Shown one piece after another: positions 45,893 through 58,882 of a DNA stretch of 64,000 nucleotides. A model generated the notes under the pieces. It saw nothing but the letters and a program-made list of their open reading frames with translations. It searched no databases and was not told where the DNA came from. The translations under genes and the position numbers were made by a program. Every line of letters starts with the position of its first letter. The stretch's first letter is position 1. The DNA is taken from NCBI RefSeq assembly GCF_026914265.1, contig NC_069125.1, positions 4,794,117 through 4,858,116 of the forward strand. The letters are read 5' to 3'. The stretch is from Mya arenaria (taxonomy: Eukaryota; Mollusca; Bivalvia; Myida; Myidae).

Positions 45893-48137
45893 ATGGGCTT
45901 TGTCGATGTGCTAACACTTTGTGTTCAAAAGCGTAAAAACAAATGCCTCTCAACGAGAACTTACCGGAAGTGTACCGGAAGAAGTGCCAGACGACTGAGT
46001 AAGTACAGATTATAGACTTCGATTCCAAAAATAAACGTAAAAAGCCAAATATCAATACGCAAAACTGTTTAATATAAAATATCTATCTACCCTTATAATA
46101 ATCTACTTGAAACTATATATTTAATGAACTGACTTTGTTTCATGATTATGTGTAAACATAGGGGAATCTTGTCGTAATCGTTTCGTTAAGTCGTTATTCG
46201 TTATCAAAAATGCTGGTGGAATGGAGGCTTTATAATAAACATGAAACTACTTCCAGGAGGCTACCGGAAGGGGCGCACTGGAGTGGCCTGGCAAATAGCA
46301 TGCGTAAGCGGCAACCAGGGGAGCAGGGCTCCTTTAAGGGTAACGTATATATAAGATACGGCGGGTGTGGTGTAGGCAGTGTTGATATTTTTTAATAAGT
46401 GTTGTCCTTATACATAAACAAAACAAAATTATGTATCTAAATTAACCTGCTAAATATAATTGAAATGAAATGAAATAAAAAATTGTATTCTTATTTATCA
46501 ATAGTCGGATTTCTTTACCGTTGCATATACAACTTAAATACAAATTCAATAAATATACTATATTGAGCAAATCACAAGGTATCATTCAAAATCAATATTT
46601 AAGAAAGAGGAATACATTGTTTCGCATTGTTTTAGATCCGAAGATCGTTGAAAGGCGTGGCATCAAAGCCGGTTAGTAATGCTGACAGTAACCGCAAGCA
46701 GCTCATTCAGAGTAGAAAAGATCGCTACCGAACGCAACAAATAAAACGGTTTGTATTATTTTACGGTCCATCCATCCATCTATTGATTTGTTTTCGTTTT
46801 TTTAATGATACCCTTCATTTATATCCTTGTAATTGAATTCCAGAGATGCCGTTCGTGAACGCAAGCTTCAAAATGAAGGAGAGTTCAGACGGAAAACAAG
46901 AGAAAACATGCAAAGGAAACAGGGGGCAGCCGAAACCTTCGCCGCTAAGAAGATTGCTTCAGTTATTCCTAAAAATACTCGTCCACGCGAAAAGCGCATT
47001 ATATTTCCAGCACCTTTGATCCCATTTCCCTTTCCACCTCCTAACCTACCACCTCCACCACTTTACTTCCATTGGCCACCTGTACATATACCCCCACCAC
47101 CTATCACTCCACAGTTCACGCTAGCAATCCTTCCATCAGCAACAGCACCTCACACACAAACACTCATCTTCCCAGCACCATACATACCCTTCATACACCC
47201 TCCCTCACTCACCTGTCCACCCCCACCGCTCTACTTCCGCTGGCCGCCAGTCCATGTTCCACCTCCACCAGTTAGTCCACATTTTCCACTTCCAGTCTTT
47301 CTTCCACCATATACACAACACCACACTTCCAACTTTCCCATTTACAATTTACCATATAACACCAATACTCCAACACAACCTAAACAACCAAACACAACAT
47401 CCACACAACCAAACACAACATCCGCAAAACAAAACACCACATCCGCACAACCAAACACCACATCCGCACAACCAAACACCACATCCGCACAACCAAACAC
47501 CACATCCGCACAACCAAACACCACATCCGCACAACAAAATACCACATCCGCACAACCAAACACCACATCCGCACAACCAATCACCACATCCGCACAACAA
47601 AACACCACATCGGCACAACCAATCCCCACATCCGCACAACAAAATACCACATCCGCACAACCAAACACCACATCCGCACAACCAAACACACCATCCGCAC
47701 AACCAAACACCACATCCGCACAACCAAACACCACATCCGCACAACCAAACACCACATCCGCACAACCAAACACACCATCCGCACAACCAAACACCACATC
47801 CGCACAACCAAACACCACATCCGCACAACCAAACACACCATCCGCACAACCAAACACCACATCCGCACAACCAAACACTACATACGAACAACCAAACACC
47901 ACATCCGCACAACCAAACACCACGCCAACACACCAAAACACCACATTCGCACAACCAAACACCACGCCAACACACCAAAACACCACATTCGCACAACCAA
48001 ACACCACGCCAACACACCAAAACACCACATTCGCACAACCAAACACCACGCCAACACACCAAAACACCACATCCGCACAACCAAACACGTATTTACCTAC
48101 ACAAACACAATCCAGGACATCACTTCTAACTTCCTGA
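45893..48137 (+). CDS. Proline-rich, PNTTSAQ-heptad protein, copy 2 (4 exons)
   Basis: Exons are 45893-45998, 46257-46339, 46636-46748 and 46844-48137, in phase, giving 531 residues. Exon 1-3 sequences match copy 1 with few changes. Exon 4 is 21 nt longer than in copy 1, exactly one heptad. The heptad tract contains distinctive variants QPITTSAQ and QPIPTSAQ, also found in copy 4 but not in copy 3. It ends with alternating PNTTPTHQ and NTTFAQ units. The ORF is intact. The CRE-like palindrome is at 45828-45839. Function is unknown. Confidence 0.72.
47388..48088 (+). repeat. 21-bp heptad minisatellite, copy 2
   Basis: About 33 units of CCAAACACCACATCCGCACAA, ending with CACGCCAACACACCAAAACA variants. 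Other frames are also open, including 291 codons in another plus frame and 248 on the minus strand. Confidence 0.9.
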
Positions 48138-48230
48138 CCAACAAAAACATAATGTTCAACTCAAAATCACAAGCGATCTTCTCTCAATACCTAAAACCAC
48201 AATATTTGATGTTAAACTTAAATATATAAA

Positions 48231-48719
48231 TTGATAGAAATAAAAATAGAAAAATATATTTGTGTTGTTTTAATTCAGGTGAAATACGCTAACACCAAAA
48301 TAAATGGCCGAACTAATTCCGATGTTATTATTTTTGGCTCCTCGTTCGTTTTCAAACACCAATGTATGGTGTTAGCCTCGGTGTCGGTGATGATGTCGGT
48401 GTCGGTGTGCGAAACATTAATCTTGGATGTAACTCATCAATTCACAAGAATCCGTGTTCGCAATTTACCAGAGACATGCACTCATAACTTAATAATTAGT
48501 TTCGAGTTATGCCCATACCGGCCAAAAGCAACATTAGAAGAGCATTGGACCTCGCTCATCGGCGCTTTTGTCAGAATTGAATGGTGTGGTGTATGGTTGT
48601 ATGGATGTTATGCTAGGTTGTGTGATGTTTTACTGGATACACATGCCGCTTTTGTTCGAATACCGCATCTCTGGAATTCGATTGCTAAGTTAATTTCTGA
48701 CGATTTGCCACGCCCTTAA
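48231..48719 (+). other. Open frame of unclear status, 162 codons (unit 2)
   Basis: A frame after the heptad gene's poly(A) signal, opened by a TTG codon with no ATG at its start. An acceptor-like TTTTAATTCAG lies at its beginning. The product has HQCMVLASVSVMMSVSV and LEEHWTSLIGAFVRIEW and matches nothing I know. It is identical in units 2, 3 and 4 but frame-shifted in unit 1. Differences from unit 1 are not biased to third positions. I think it is probably non-coding. Confidence 0.22.
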
Positions 48720-48787
48720 ATTATTATCGGATCTAAAAGACACGAAAAGATCTATACGACCTTCACAAAAGCAATGTTTATTATACC

Positions 48788-48890
48788 TTACTTTGCAGCC
48801 ATTCTCATCGGGTGGCCGCTAATGCGGGCTGCAACCTCCCATGTCACTCTGGCATTCCCTTGTCGGTAAATGTCTTCAGTTCTATGACTA
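48788..48890 (-). other. Conserved minus-strand segment with stop (unit 2)
   Basis: The minus strand reads TEDIYRQGNARVTWEVAARI then SGHPMRM and a stop. Two of three differences from unit 1 are synonymous in this frame (CGG/CGA, AGT/AGC). It could be the last exon of a divergent gene whose body is now the satellite array. Unit 2 has one extra base near the end that changes the final residues. Confidence 0.25.
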
Positions 48891-48910
48891 AACAGAAGCC
48901 TCAATGTCAA

Positions 48911-51351
48911 CAGTAAGCCTCCTTTACTCGAGCAAAACTGGCGACAACAGACCTCCTTAACTCGAGCAACAAAAAAACATCCTGTACTCAAGAGCAATGG
49001 TAACAATAAACTTTCTTTATTCGAGCAACAACGACAACAACAAGTCTCCTTTATTTGAGCAACAACAAGCCTCCTTAATTCGAGCAAAATGGTCACAATA
49101 AGCGCTTTTGACTCAACTAACAATGGTCACGATGATCATTCTTTTCTCGAACAACAAATGAAACAATAAGACAAAAAGCCTCCTTTAAGAGGAAAATGGC
49201 AACAATAGACCTTTATCAGCGCAACAATAAGCCTCCTTTACTCATGCAACAATGGCAACAATAAGCCTCCTTTACTCGAGCAACAATGGCAACAATAAGC
49301 GTCCTTTGCTCGAGCAACAGTAAGCGTCCTTTGCTCGAGTTTCAATGGCAACAATAAGCGTCATTTGCTCGAGCAACCATGGCAACAATAAGCGTCATTT
49401 GCTCGAGCAACAATAAGCGTCCTTTACTCGAGCTACAATTGCAACAATAAGCGTCCTTTGCTCGAGCAACAATAGCAACAATAAGCGTCCTTTGCTCGAG
49501 CAACAATAAGCGTCCTTTGCTCGAGCTACAATTGCAACAATAAGCGTCCTTTGCTCGAGCAACAATGGCAACAATAAGCGTCCTTTGCTCGATCAACAAT
49601 GGCAACAATAAGCGTCCTTTACTCATGCAACAATGGCAACAATAAGCGTCCTTTGCTCGAGTAACAATGGCAACAATAAGCGTCCTTTGCTCGAGCAACA
49701 ATGACAACAATAAGCGTCATTTGCAACAATAAGCGTCATTTGCTCGAGTTACAATGGCAACAATAAGCGTCCTTTGCTCGAGCAACAATGGCAACAATAA
49801 GCGTCTTTTGCTCGAGCAACAATGGCAACAATAAGCGTCCTTTGCTCGAGCAACAATGGCAACATTAAGCGTCCTTTGCTCGGGCAACCATGACAACAAT
49901 AAACGTCATTTGCTCGAGCAACAATGACAACAATAAGCGTCACTTGCTCGAGCAACAATGACAACAATAAGGGTCATTTGCTCGAGCAACAATGACAACA
50001 ATTAGCGTCATTTGCTCGGGCAACAGTAAGCGTCATTTGCTCGAGCAACAATGACAACAATAAGCGTCCTTTGCTCGGGCAACAGTAAGCGTCCTTTGCT
50101 CGAGTTTCAATGGCAACATTAAGCGTCCTTTGCTCGAGCAACAATGGCAACAATAAGCGTCCTTTGCTCGGGCAACAATGGCAACAATAAGCGTCATTTG
50201 CTCGAGCAACAATGGCAACAATAAGCGTCCTTTGCTCGGGCAACAATGGCAACATTAAGCGTCCTTTGCTCGGGCAACCATGACAACAATAAACGTCATT
50301 TGCTCGAGCAACAATGACAACAATAAGCGTCACTTGCTCGAGCAACAATGACAACAATAAGCGTCATTTGCTCGAGCAACAATGACAACAATTAGCGTCA
50401 TTTGCTCGGGCAACAGTAAGCGTCATTTGCTCGGGCAACAATGACAACAATAAGCGTCCTTTGCTCGGGCAACAATGGCAACAATAAGCGTCATTTGCTC
50501 GAGCAACAATGGCAATAATAAGCGTCCTTTGCTCGAGCAAAAATGACAACAATAAGCGTCATTTGCAACAATAAGCGTCCTTTGCTCGAGTTACAATGGC
50601 AACAATAAGCGTCCTTTGCTCGAGCAACAATGGCAACAATAAGCGTCCTTTGCTCGAGCAACAATGGCAACAATAAGCGTCCTTTGCTCGGGCAACAATG
50701 ACAACAATAAGCGTCATTTGCAACAATAAGCGTCATTTGCTCGAGTTACAATGGCAACAATAAGCGTCCTTTGCTCGAGCAACAATGGCAACAATAAGCG
50801 TCCTTTGCTCGTGCAACAAAGGCAGCAATAAGCGTCCTTTGCTCGAGCAACCATGGCAACAATAAGCGTCATTTGCTCGAGCTACAATGGCAACAATAAG
50901 CGTCATTTGCTCGAGTTACAATGGCAACAATAAGCGTCATTTTCTCGAGTTACAATGGCAACAATAAGCGTCATTTGCAAATATAACCGTCATTTTCTCG
51001 AGTTACAATGGCAACAATAAGCCTCCTTTGCTCGTGCAACAATTGCAACAATAAGCGTTCTTTACTCGAGCAACGATGGCAACAAATGCGTCCTTTACTC
51101 GAGCAACAATACGTTTTATTTGCGCAACAATAAGTCCCCTTTATTCCAGCAAGAAATAGTAACAATAAGCGTTTTGTACTCGAGCAACAATGGTTACAAT
51201 AAACCTCCTTTACTCCTGCAAAAAGTAGTAACAATAAACGTTCTGTACTCGAGCATCTATAATCGTCATTTACTCGAGCAACAACAACAACAATAAAGTC
51301 ACTTACTTGAGCAACGATAGCAACTGTAAGCCTTCATCACTCGAGCAACAA
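48911..51351. repeat. 34-bp satellite array 2
   Basis: The same unit as array 1, about 72 copies over 2.44 kb. Variants with CATTTGCTCGAG and GCTCGGGC are frequent here and in array 3 but rare in array 1. Confidence 0.95.
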
Positions 51352-52896
51352 GATATCCGTTTAATTTAAATTTGGTCACAGTTATGACCATGAGAACGTT
51401 TTAGGGTACTGACGGTACAAAATGATTTGTATACCGGTACATTATATTCATCTGTATTATTAAGTTATCGAACGCGAGATATTTGTTTAACGACACGATG
51501 AAACATAACTTCTAAAATCATAAAGCACAAGGCTGGTCTCCGTCTTTGCAAAACACAGTTGCTTAAAACGTCACAATTTTCGACGTCGACGTCGCATTCG
51601 TTGTTTCTCGACACGGATCATTTGTTATCGTGAAACACCTGATGCGGCATCGTCACTTTTTGATAGAAGTTCCGTCATTTCCGTACTAGGTCTGCTTTTT
51701 TCGTTTATTTCAAGAAATAATGAATATGCCGTTCGTAAACATCCGGTTATTTCTGTAAATGTCTGTCTATTTTTGTAGCCGTTGTTAATGGCGTTAACTA
51801 ATTTAACTTTTTCAGTCGAACTCGCTACGTCGAACTCTGTTATCTCGATGTTTTGGTTATGTCGAACTTTAACGAATGTGTTGGGTTTAGTTAGTCATGT
51901 TTTGTATTTCGGTTATATCGAATTTTCGTTATTATTTAACTTTGTCCCAACGACATCGAAATATCGATCGTTGACAGTTCATGCATTGATGCTCTAAATG
52001 ATCAAGTTATAAGAAATAATAATCTTCCGTGAATCAACACCATGGCATTTGTTTCGGAAATTCAGGCATTAGGACATTCATATTAAATAAAATCGTTTAT
52101 CTGAAAATTTGTATTTATCACCTTTAGCAATGCAATATTATCAAATTTTCTCTTTTCAAACAATGTTTTCCTTACCACCATAAGTGTAGCATTGTCATTT
52201 CACTACCTTTTGAAATGTTGAAACCTCCTATGCGCGAAGCTCAAAGCAGACATTTGAAAATATTTCGATGTTGGACCGTTATGGCAAGTGTTCATTATTC
52301 ATTAACATTTCTCTCAATTAAATTGCAATCATAACTTTATCACAATTATCTTCTCAGATGCCCTTTTCGAGTATAGCAGTTTTGGGTAAACGGGTTTTCA
52401 CATCTTCTCAAATTTCTTTCATGTGCAATTGCAATTCTTACAACTTGCAAAGTGTTTTAACACCTGTTATTTGTTTTTGTTTTTATTTGAGAACATGCTT
52501 TCGGCAAAATTCATGCAATTTTAACCTCGAGGTGGTCATAAGGTTTGCGCATCATTTGATAATATTGGGACCGGCAAAGGAGCTCAAGTCCTCGACTTAT
52601 TTAAGTTTTGATCCATCGTCAGTACTTTTTATACGAACATAGAAGAAATAATGGTCGGGACTAAGCCTCGACTTCGACCGATCGTGAGTTTTCGAACTAC
52701 TAAATATCGCCTGTTCGAACGATCGCAGTTAAACTGTATATAGAGTCTATATACATGTGTGTTTCGCGTAATTGCAAAATCGCTTGTTTTGTTTCGCGAA
52801 TGATGTTATTTGTTTCATAAAATTGATTATCTAGAACAAATAAGCGTGTATTGGTCAAAGCGTGTCGTATTGGTGCAAAGTAATGGAAAGTTGCAC
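51352..52896. other. Spacer 2 between units 2 and 3
   Basis: Collinear with spacers 1 and 3 and nearly identical to spacer 3 at an offset of 7,532 bp. It holds the inverted promoter copy (51544-51685) and the TCGAACTCG-type stretch from about 51815. Small frames at 51782-51997, 52358-52642 and 52700-52954 recur in spacer 3 only because the spacer is duplicated. Confidence 0.6.
51544..51685 (-). repeat. Inverted promoter copy (spacer 2)
   Basis: Same as 44283-44424, with the GACGTCGACGTC palindrome at about 51582. It lies about 1.47 kb upstream of gene copy 3 in opposite orientation. Confidence 0.75.
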
Positions 52897-53153
52897 CAAA
52901 AACGAAAGAAGACGGACTTAAGTAATCTCCTATGGACGACCAGCACATTCGCATTTATTTCTACAAAGTCAAAAATAGCCGATCAAATACGGAAATGACC
53001 GAGAAACATTAACAGCGTCGTTACTGTAAAATTAATTTTCACGAAAACAAACGATCCGTGGCGGAAATAACCGAAAGGCACCGAATGCGACGTCGACGTC
53101 GTGTGTTGTGACGTTTCTTAGCAACTGAGTTTTGCAACGACTAAAGATCAGCC

Positions 53154-55374
53154 ATGGGCTTTGTCGATGTACTAACACTTTGTGTTCAAAAGCGTAAAAA
53201 AAAATGTCTCGCAACGAGAACTTACAGGAAGTGTACCGGAAGAAGTGCCAGACGACTGAGTAAGTACAAATTATATATTTTGATTACGAAAAGCCGTAAA
53301 AAGTTTAATTTCATCTCGCAAAGCTTTTTAATATGAAATTTCGAGCTACCCTTATAAAAAGCAAATCGAAACTATTTATGATGTTTAACATCAGGGAATT
53401 TTGCCTTTTTAACAATTGTTTCGTAAGGATATTTGTTATCATTAACGCTGGTGGAAAGAAGGCTTTATAATAAAAATGAACATACTTCCAGGAGCCTATC
53501 GGAAGGGTCGCGCTGGAGTTGCCTGGCAAATAATAGCTTGCGTAAGCGGCCACCGGGGAAGCAGGGCTCCTTTAAGGGTAACTTGTATATATATGATATG
53601 GCGGAGGTGGTGTAGGCAGTGTTGATATTTAATTAGTGTTGTCCTTACACAGAAACAAAACAAAATTATGTATCTAAATAAACATAAATATAATTGAAAT
53701 TAAAAAATATTTTTGTATCAATAGTCGGATTTCTTTACCGTCACATGCATAACTTAAATACACTTTAAATAAATATACTTTTTTAAGCTCATCACAATGC
53801 ATCACTATAAAATCAGTATTTAAAAAGGGGAATACATTGACTCGAATTGTTTTAGATCCGAAGATCGTTGAAAGGCGTGGCATCAAAACTGGTCCGAAAT
53901 GCTGACAGTAACCGCAAGCAGCTCATTCAGAGTAGAAAAGATCGCTACCGAAAGCAGCAAATAAAACGGTTGGTATTATTTTACGGTCCATCCATCTCTT
54001 ATTTCAATGCGATCCCATACATTTTCTATAGATTTGTTTTAATGATATCTTTCATTTAAATCCTTGTAATTGAAATCCAGAGATGCCGTGCGTGAACGCA
54101 AGCTTCAAAATGAAGGAGAGTTCCGACGGAAAACAAGAGAAAACATGCAAAGGAAACAGGGGACTGCCGAAACCTTCGCCGCTATGAAGATTGCTTCAGT
54201 AATTCCAAAAAATACTCGTCCACGCAAAAAGCGCATTATATTTCCAGCACCGTTGATCCCATTTCCCTTTCCACCTCCTAACCTACCACCTCCACCACTT
54301 TACTTCCATTGGCCACCTGTACATATACCCCCACCACCTATCACTCCACAGTTCCCGCTAGCAATCCTTCCATCAGCAACAGCACCTCACACACAACCAC
54401 TCATCTTCCCAGCACCATACATACCCTTCATACACCCTCCCTCACTCACCTGTCCACCCCCACCGCTCTACTTCCGCTGGCCGCCAGTCCATGTTCCACC
54501 TCCACCAGTTAGTCCACATTTTCCACTTCCAGTCTTTCTTCCACCATATACACAACACCACACTTCCAACTTTCCCATTTACAATTTACCATATAACACC
54601 AATACTCCAACACAACCTAAACAACCAAACACCACATCCGCACAACCAAACACCACATCCGCACAACAAAACACCACATCCGCACAACCAAACACCACAT
54701 CCGCACAACCAAACACCACATCCGCACAACCAAACACCACATCCGCACAACAAGACACCACATCCGCACAACAAAATACCACATCCGCACAACCAAACAC
54801 CACATCCGCACAACCAAACACCACATCCGCACAACCAAACACCACATCCGCACAACCAAACACCACATCCGCACAACAAAATACCACATCCGCACAACCA
54901 AACACCACATCCGCACAACCAAACACACCATCCGCACAACCAAACACCACATCCGCACAACCAAACACCACATCCGCACAACCAAACACCACATCCGCAC
55001 AACCAAACACACCATCCGCACAACCAAACACCACATCCGCACAACCAAACACCACATCCGCACAACCAAACACACCATCCGCACAACAAAACACCACATC
55101 CGCACAACCAAACACTACATACGAACAACCAAACACCACATCCGCACAACCAAACACCACGCCAACACACCAAAACACCACATTCGCACAACCAAACACC
55201 ACGCCAACACACCAAAACACCACATTCGCACAACCAAACACCACGCCAACACACCAAAACACCACATCCGCACAACCAAACACCACGCCAACACACCAAA
55301 ACACCACATCCGCACAACCAAACACGTATTTACCAACACAAACACAATCCAGGACATCACTTCTAACTTCCTGA
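53154..55374 (+). CDS. Proline-rich, PNTTSAQ-heptad protein, copy 3 (4 exons)
   Basis: Exons are 53154-53259, 53492-53577, 53856-53968 and 54081-55374, in phase, giving 532 residues. Exon 2 has one extra codon (Ile) against copies 1 and 2. That keeps the reading frame through this exon and supports coding. Substitutions specific to copies 3 and 4 include GTAETFAAMK for GAAETFAAKK and RPRKKRIIF for RPREKRIIF. The heptad tract lacks the QPITTSAQ and QPIPTSAQ variants and has a QQDTTSAQ unit. The CRE-like palindrome is at 53089-53100 and AATAAA at 55476. Confidence 0.72.
54625..55325 (+). repeat. 21-bp heptad minisatellite, copy 3
   Basis: About 33 units. Exon 4 is exactly as long as in copies 2 and 4 (1,294 nt), although the order of variant units differs. 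Confidence 0.9.
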
Positions 55375-55467
55375 CCAACAAAAACATAATGTTCAACTCA
55401 AAATCACAAGCGATCTTCTCTCAATACCTAAAACCACAATATTTGATGTTAAACTTAAATATATAAA

Positions 55468-55956
55468 TTGATAGAAATAAAAATAGAAAAATATATTTGT
55501 GTTGTTTTAATTCAGGTGAAATACGCTAACACCAAAATAAATGGCCGAACTAATTCCGATGTTATTATTTTTGGCTCCTCGTTCGTTTTCAAACACCAAT
55601 GTATGGTGTTAGCCTCGGTGTCGGTGATGATGTCGGTGTCGGTGTGCGAAACATTAATCTTGGATGTAACTCATCAATTCACAAGAATCCGTGTTCGCAA
55701 TTTACCAGAGACATGCACTCATAACTTAATAATTAGTTTCGAGTTATGCCCATACCGGCCAAAAGCAACATTAGAAGAGCATTGGACCTCGCTCATCGGC
55801 GCTTTTGTCAGAATTGAATGGTGTGGTGTATGGTTGTATGGATGTTATGCTAGGTTGTGTGATGTTTTACTGGATACACATGCCGCTTTTGTTCGAATAC
55901 CGCATCTCTGGAATTCGATTGCTAAGTTAATTTCTGACGATTTGCCACGCCCTTAA
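55468..55956 (+). other. Open frame of unclear status, 162 codons (unit 3)
   Basis: Translation identical to the frame at 48231-48719. The identity reflects recent duplication and is not evidence of selection. A probable non-coding tail. Confidence 0.22.
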
Positions 55957-56146
55957 ATTATTATCGGATCTAAAAGACACGAAAAGATCTATACGACCTT
56001 CACAAAAGCAATGTTTATTATACCTTACTTTGAGCCATTCTCATCGGGTGGCCGCTAATGCGGGCTGCAACCTCCCATGTCACTCTGGCATTCCCTTGTC
56101 GGTAAATGTCTTCAGTTCTATGACTAAACAGAAGCCTCAATGTCAA

Positions 56147-58882
56147 CAGTAAGCCTCCTTTACTCGAGCAAAACTGGCGACAACAGACCTCCTTAACTCG
56201 AGCAACAAAAAAAACATCATGTACTCAAGAGCAATGGTAACAATAAACTTTCTTTATTCGAGCAACAACGACAACAACAAGTCTCCTTTATTTGAGCAAC
56301 AACAAGCCTCCTTAATTCGAGCAAAATGGTCACAATAAGCGCTTTTGACTCAACTAACAATGGTCACGATGATCATTCTTTTCTCGAACAACAAATGAAA
56401 CAATAAGACAAAAAGCCTCCTTTAAGAGGAAAATGGCAACAATAGACCTTTATCAGCGCAACAATAAGCCTCCTTTACTCATGCAACAATGGCAACAATA
56501 AGCCTCCTTTACTCGAGCAACAATGGCAACAATAAGCGTCCTTTGCTCGAGCAACAGTAAGCGTCCTTTGCTCGAGTTTCAATGGCAACAATAAGCGTCA
56601 TTTGCTCGAGCAACCATGGCAACAATAAGCGTCATTTGCTCGAGCAACAATAAGCGTCCTTTACTCGAGCTACAATTGCAACAATAAGCGTCCTTTGCTC
56701 GAGCAACAATAGCAACAATAAGCGTCCTTTGCTCGAGCAACAATAAGCGTCCTTTGCTCGAGCTACAATTGCAACAATAAGCGTCCTTTGCTCGAGCAAC
56801 AATGGCAACAATAAGCGTCCTTTGCTCGATCAACAATGGCAACAATAAGCGTCCTTTGCTCGAGCAACAATAAGCGTCCTTTACTCGAGCTACAATTGCA
56901 ACAATAAGCGTCCTTTGCTCGAGCAACAATAGCAACAATAAGCGTCCTTTGCTCGAGCAACAATAAGCGTCCTTTGCTCGAGCTACAATTGCAACAATAA
57001 GCGTCCTTTGCTCGAGCAACAATGGCAACAATAAGCGTCCTTTGCTCGATCAACAATGGCAACAATAAGCGTCCTTTGCTCGAGCAACAATGGCAACAAT
57101 AAGCGTCCTTTGCTTGAGCAACAATGGCAACAATAAGCGTCTTTTGCTCGAGCAACAATGGTAACAATAAGCGTCCTTTACTCGAGCAACAATGGCAACA
57201 ATAAGCGTCCTTTACTCATGCAACAATGGCAACAATAAGCGTCCTTTGCTCGAGTAACAATGGCAACAATAAGCGTCCTTTGCTCGAGCAACAATGACAA
57301 CAATAAGCGTCATTTGCAACAATAAGCGTCATTTGCTCGAGTTACAATGGCAACAATAAGCGTCCTTTGCTCGAGCAACAATGGCAACAATAAGCGTCTT
57401 TTGCTCGAGCAACAATGGCAACAATAAGCGTCATTTGCTCGAGCAACAATGGCAACATTAAGCGTCCTTTGCTCGGGCAACCATGACAACAATAAACGTC
57501 ATTTGCTCGAGCAACAATGACAACAATAAGCGTCACTTGCTCGAGCAACAATGACAACAATAAGCGTCATTTGCTCGAGCAACAATGACAACAATTAGCG
57601 TCATTTGCTCGGGCAACAGTAAGCGTCATTTGCTCGAGCAACAATGACAACAATAAGCGTCCTTTGCTCGGGCAACAGTAAGCGTCCTTTGCTCGAGTTT
57701 CAATGGCAACATTAAGCGTCCTTTGCTCGAGCAACAATGGCAACAATAAGCGTCCTTTGCTCGGGCAACAATGGCAACAATAAGCGTCATTTGCTCGAGC
57801 AACAATGGCAACAATAAGCGTCCTTTGCTCGGGCAACAATGGCAACATTAAGCGTCCTTTGCTCGGGCAACCATGACAACAATAAACGTCATTTGCTCGA
57901 GCAACAATGACAACAATAAGCGTCACTTGCTCGAGCAACAATGACAACAATAAGCGTCATTTGCTCGAGCAACAATGACAACAATTAGCGTCATTTGCTC
58001 GGGCAACAGTAAGCGTCATTTGCTCGAGCAACAATGACAACAATAAGCGTCCTTTGCTCGGGCAACAATGGCAACAATAAGCGTCATTTGCTCGAGCAAC
58101 AATGGCAATAATAAGCGTCCTTTGCTCGAGCAAAAATGACAACAATAAGCGTCATTTGCAACAATAAGCGTCCTTTGCTCGAGTTACAATGGCAACAATA
58201 AGCGTCCTTTGCTCGAGCAACAATGGCAACAATAAGCGTCCTTTGCTCGAGCAACAATGGCAACAATAAGCGTCCTTTGCTCGGGCAACATTAAGCGTCC
58301 TTTGCTTGAGTTTCAAAGGCAACATTAAGCGTCCTTTGCTCGAGCAACAATGGCAACAATAAGCGTCCTTTGCTCGAGCAACCATGGCAACAATAAGCGT
58401 CATTTGCTCGAGCTACAATGGCAACAATAAGCGTCATTTGCTCGAGTTACAATGGCAACAATAAGCGTCATTTTCTCGAGTTACAATGGCAACAATAAGC
58501 GTCATTTGCAAATATAACCGTCATTTTCTCGAGTTACAATGGCAACAATAAGCCTCCTTTGCTCGTGCAACAATTGCAACAATAAGCGTTCTTTACTCGA
58601 GCAACGATGGCAACAATAAGCGTCCTTTACTCGAGCAACAATACGTTTTATTTGCGCAACAATAAGTCCCCTTTATTCCAGCAAGAAATAGTAACAATAA
58701 GCGTTTTGTACTCGAGCAACAATGGTTACAATAAACCTCCTTTACTCCTGCAAAAAGTAGTAACAATAAACGTTCTGTACTCGAGCATCTATAACCGTCA
58801 TTTACTCGAGCAACAACAACAACAATAAAGTCACTTACTTGAGCAACGATAGCAACTGTAAGCCTTCATCACTCGAGCAACA
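56147..58882. repeat. 34-bp satellite array 3
   Basis: About 80 units over 2.74 kb. It is collinear with array 2 except for an internal duplication: units around 56645-56830 recur at about 56865-57060. It lacks a short block near 50700-50830 of array 2. Confidence 0.95.

Larger units (their letters stand above)
45630..52896 (+). repeat. Tandem unit 2 (~7.27 kb), mosaic
   Basis: Same layout as unit 1. Its first part (promoter, introns 1-3, start of exon 4) is close to unit 1. Its later part (rest of exon 4, tail region, satellite and spacer) is nearly identical to units 3 and 4. Confidence 0.88.
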
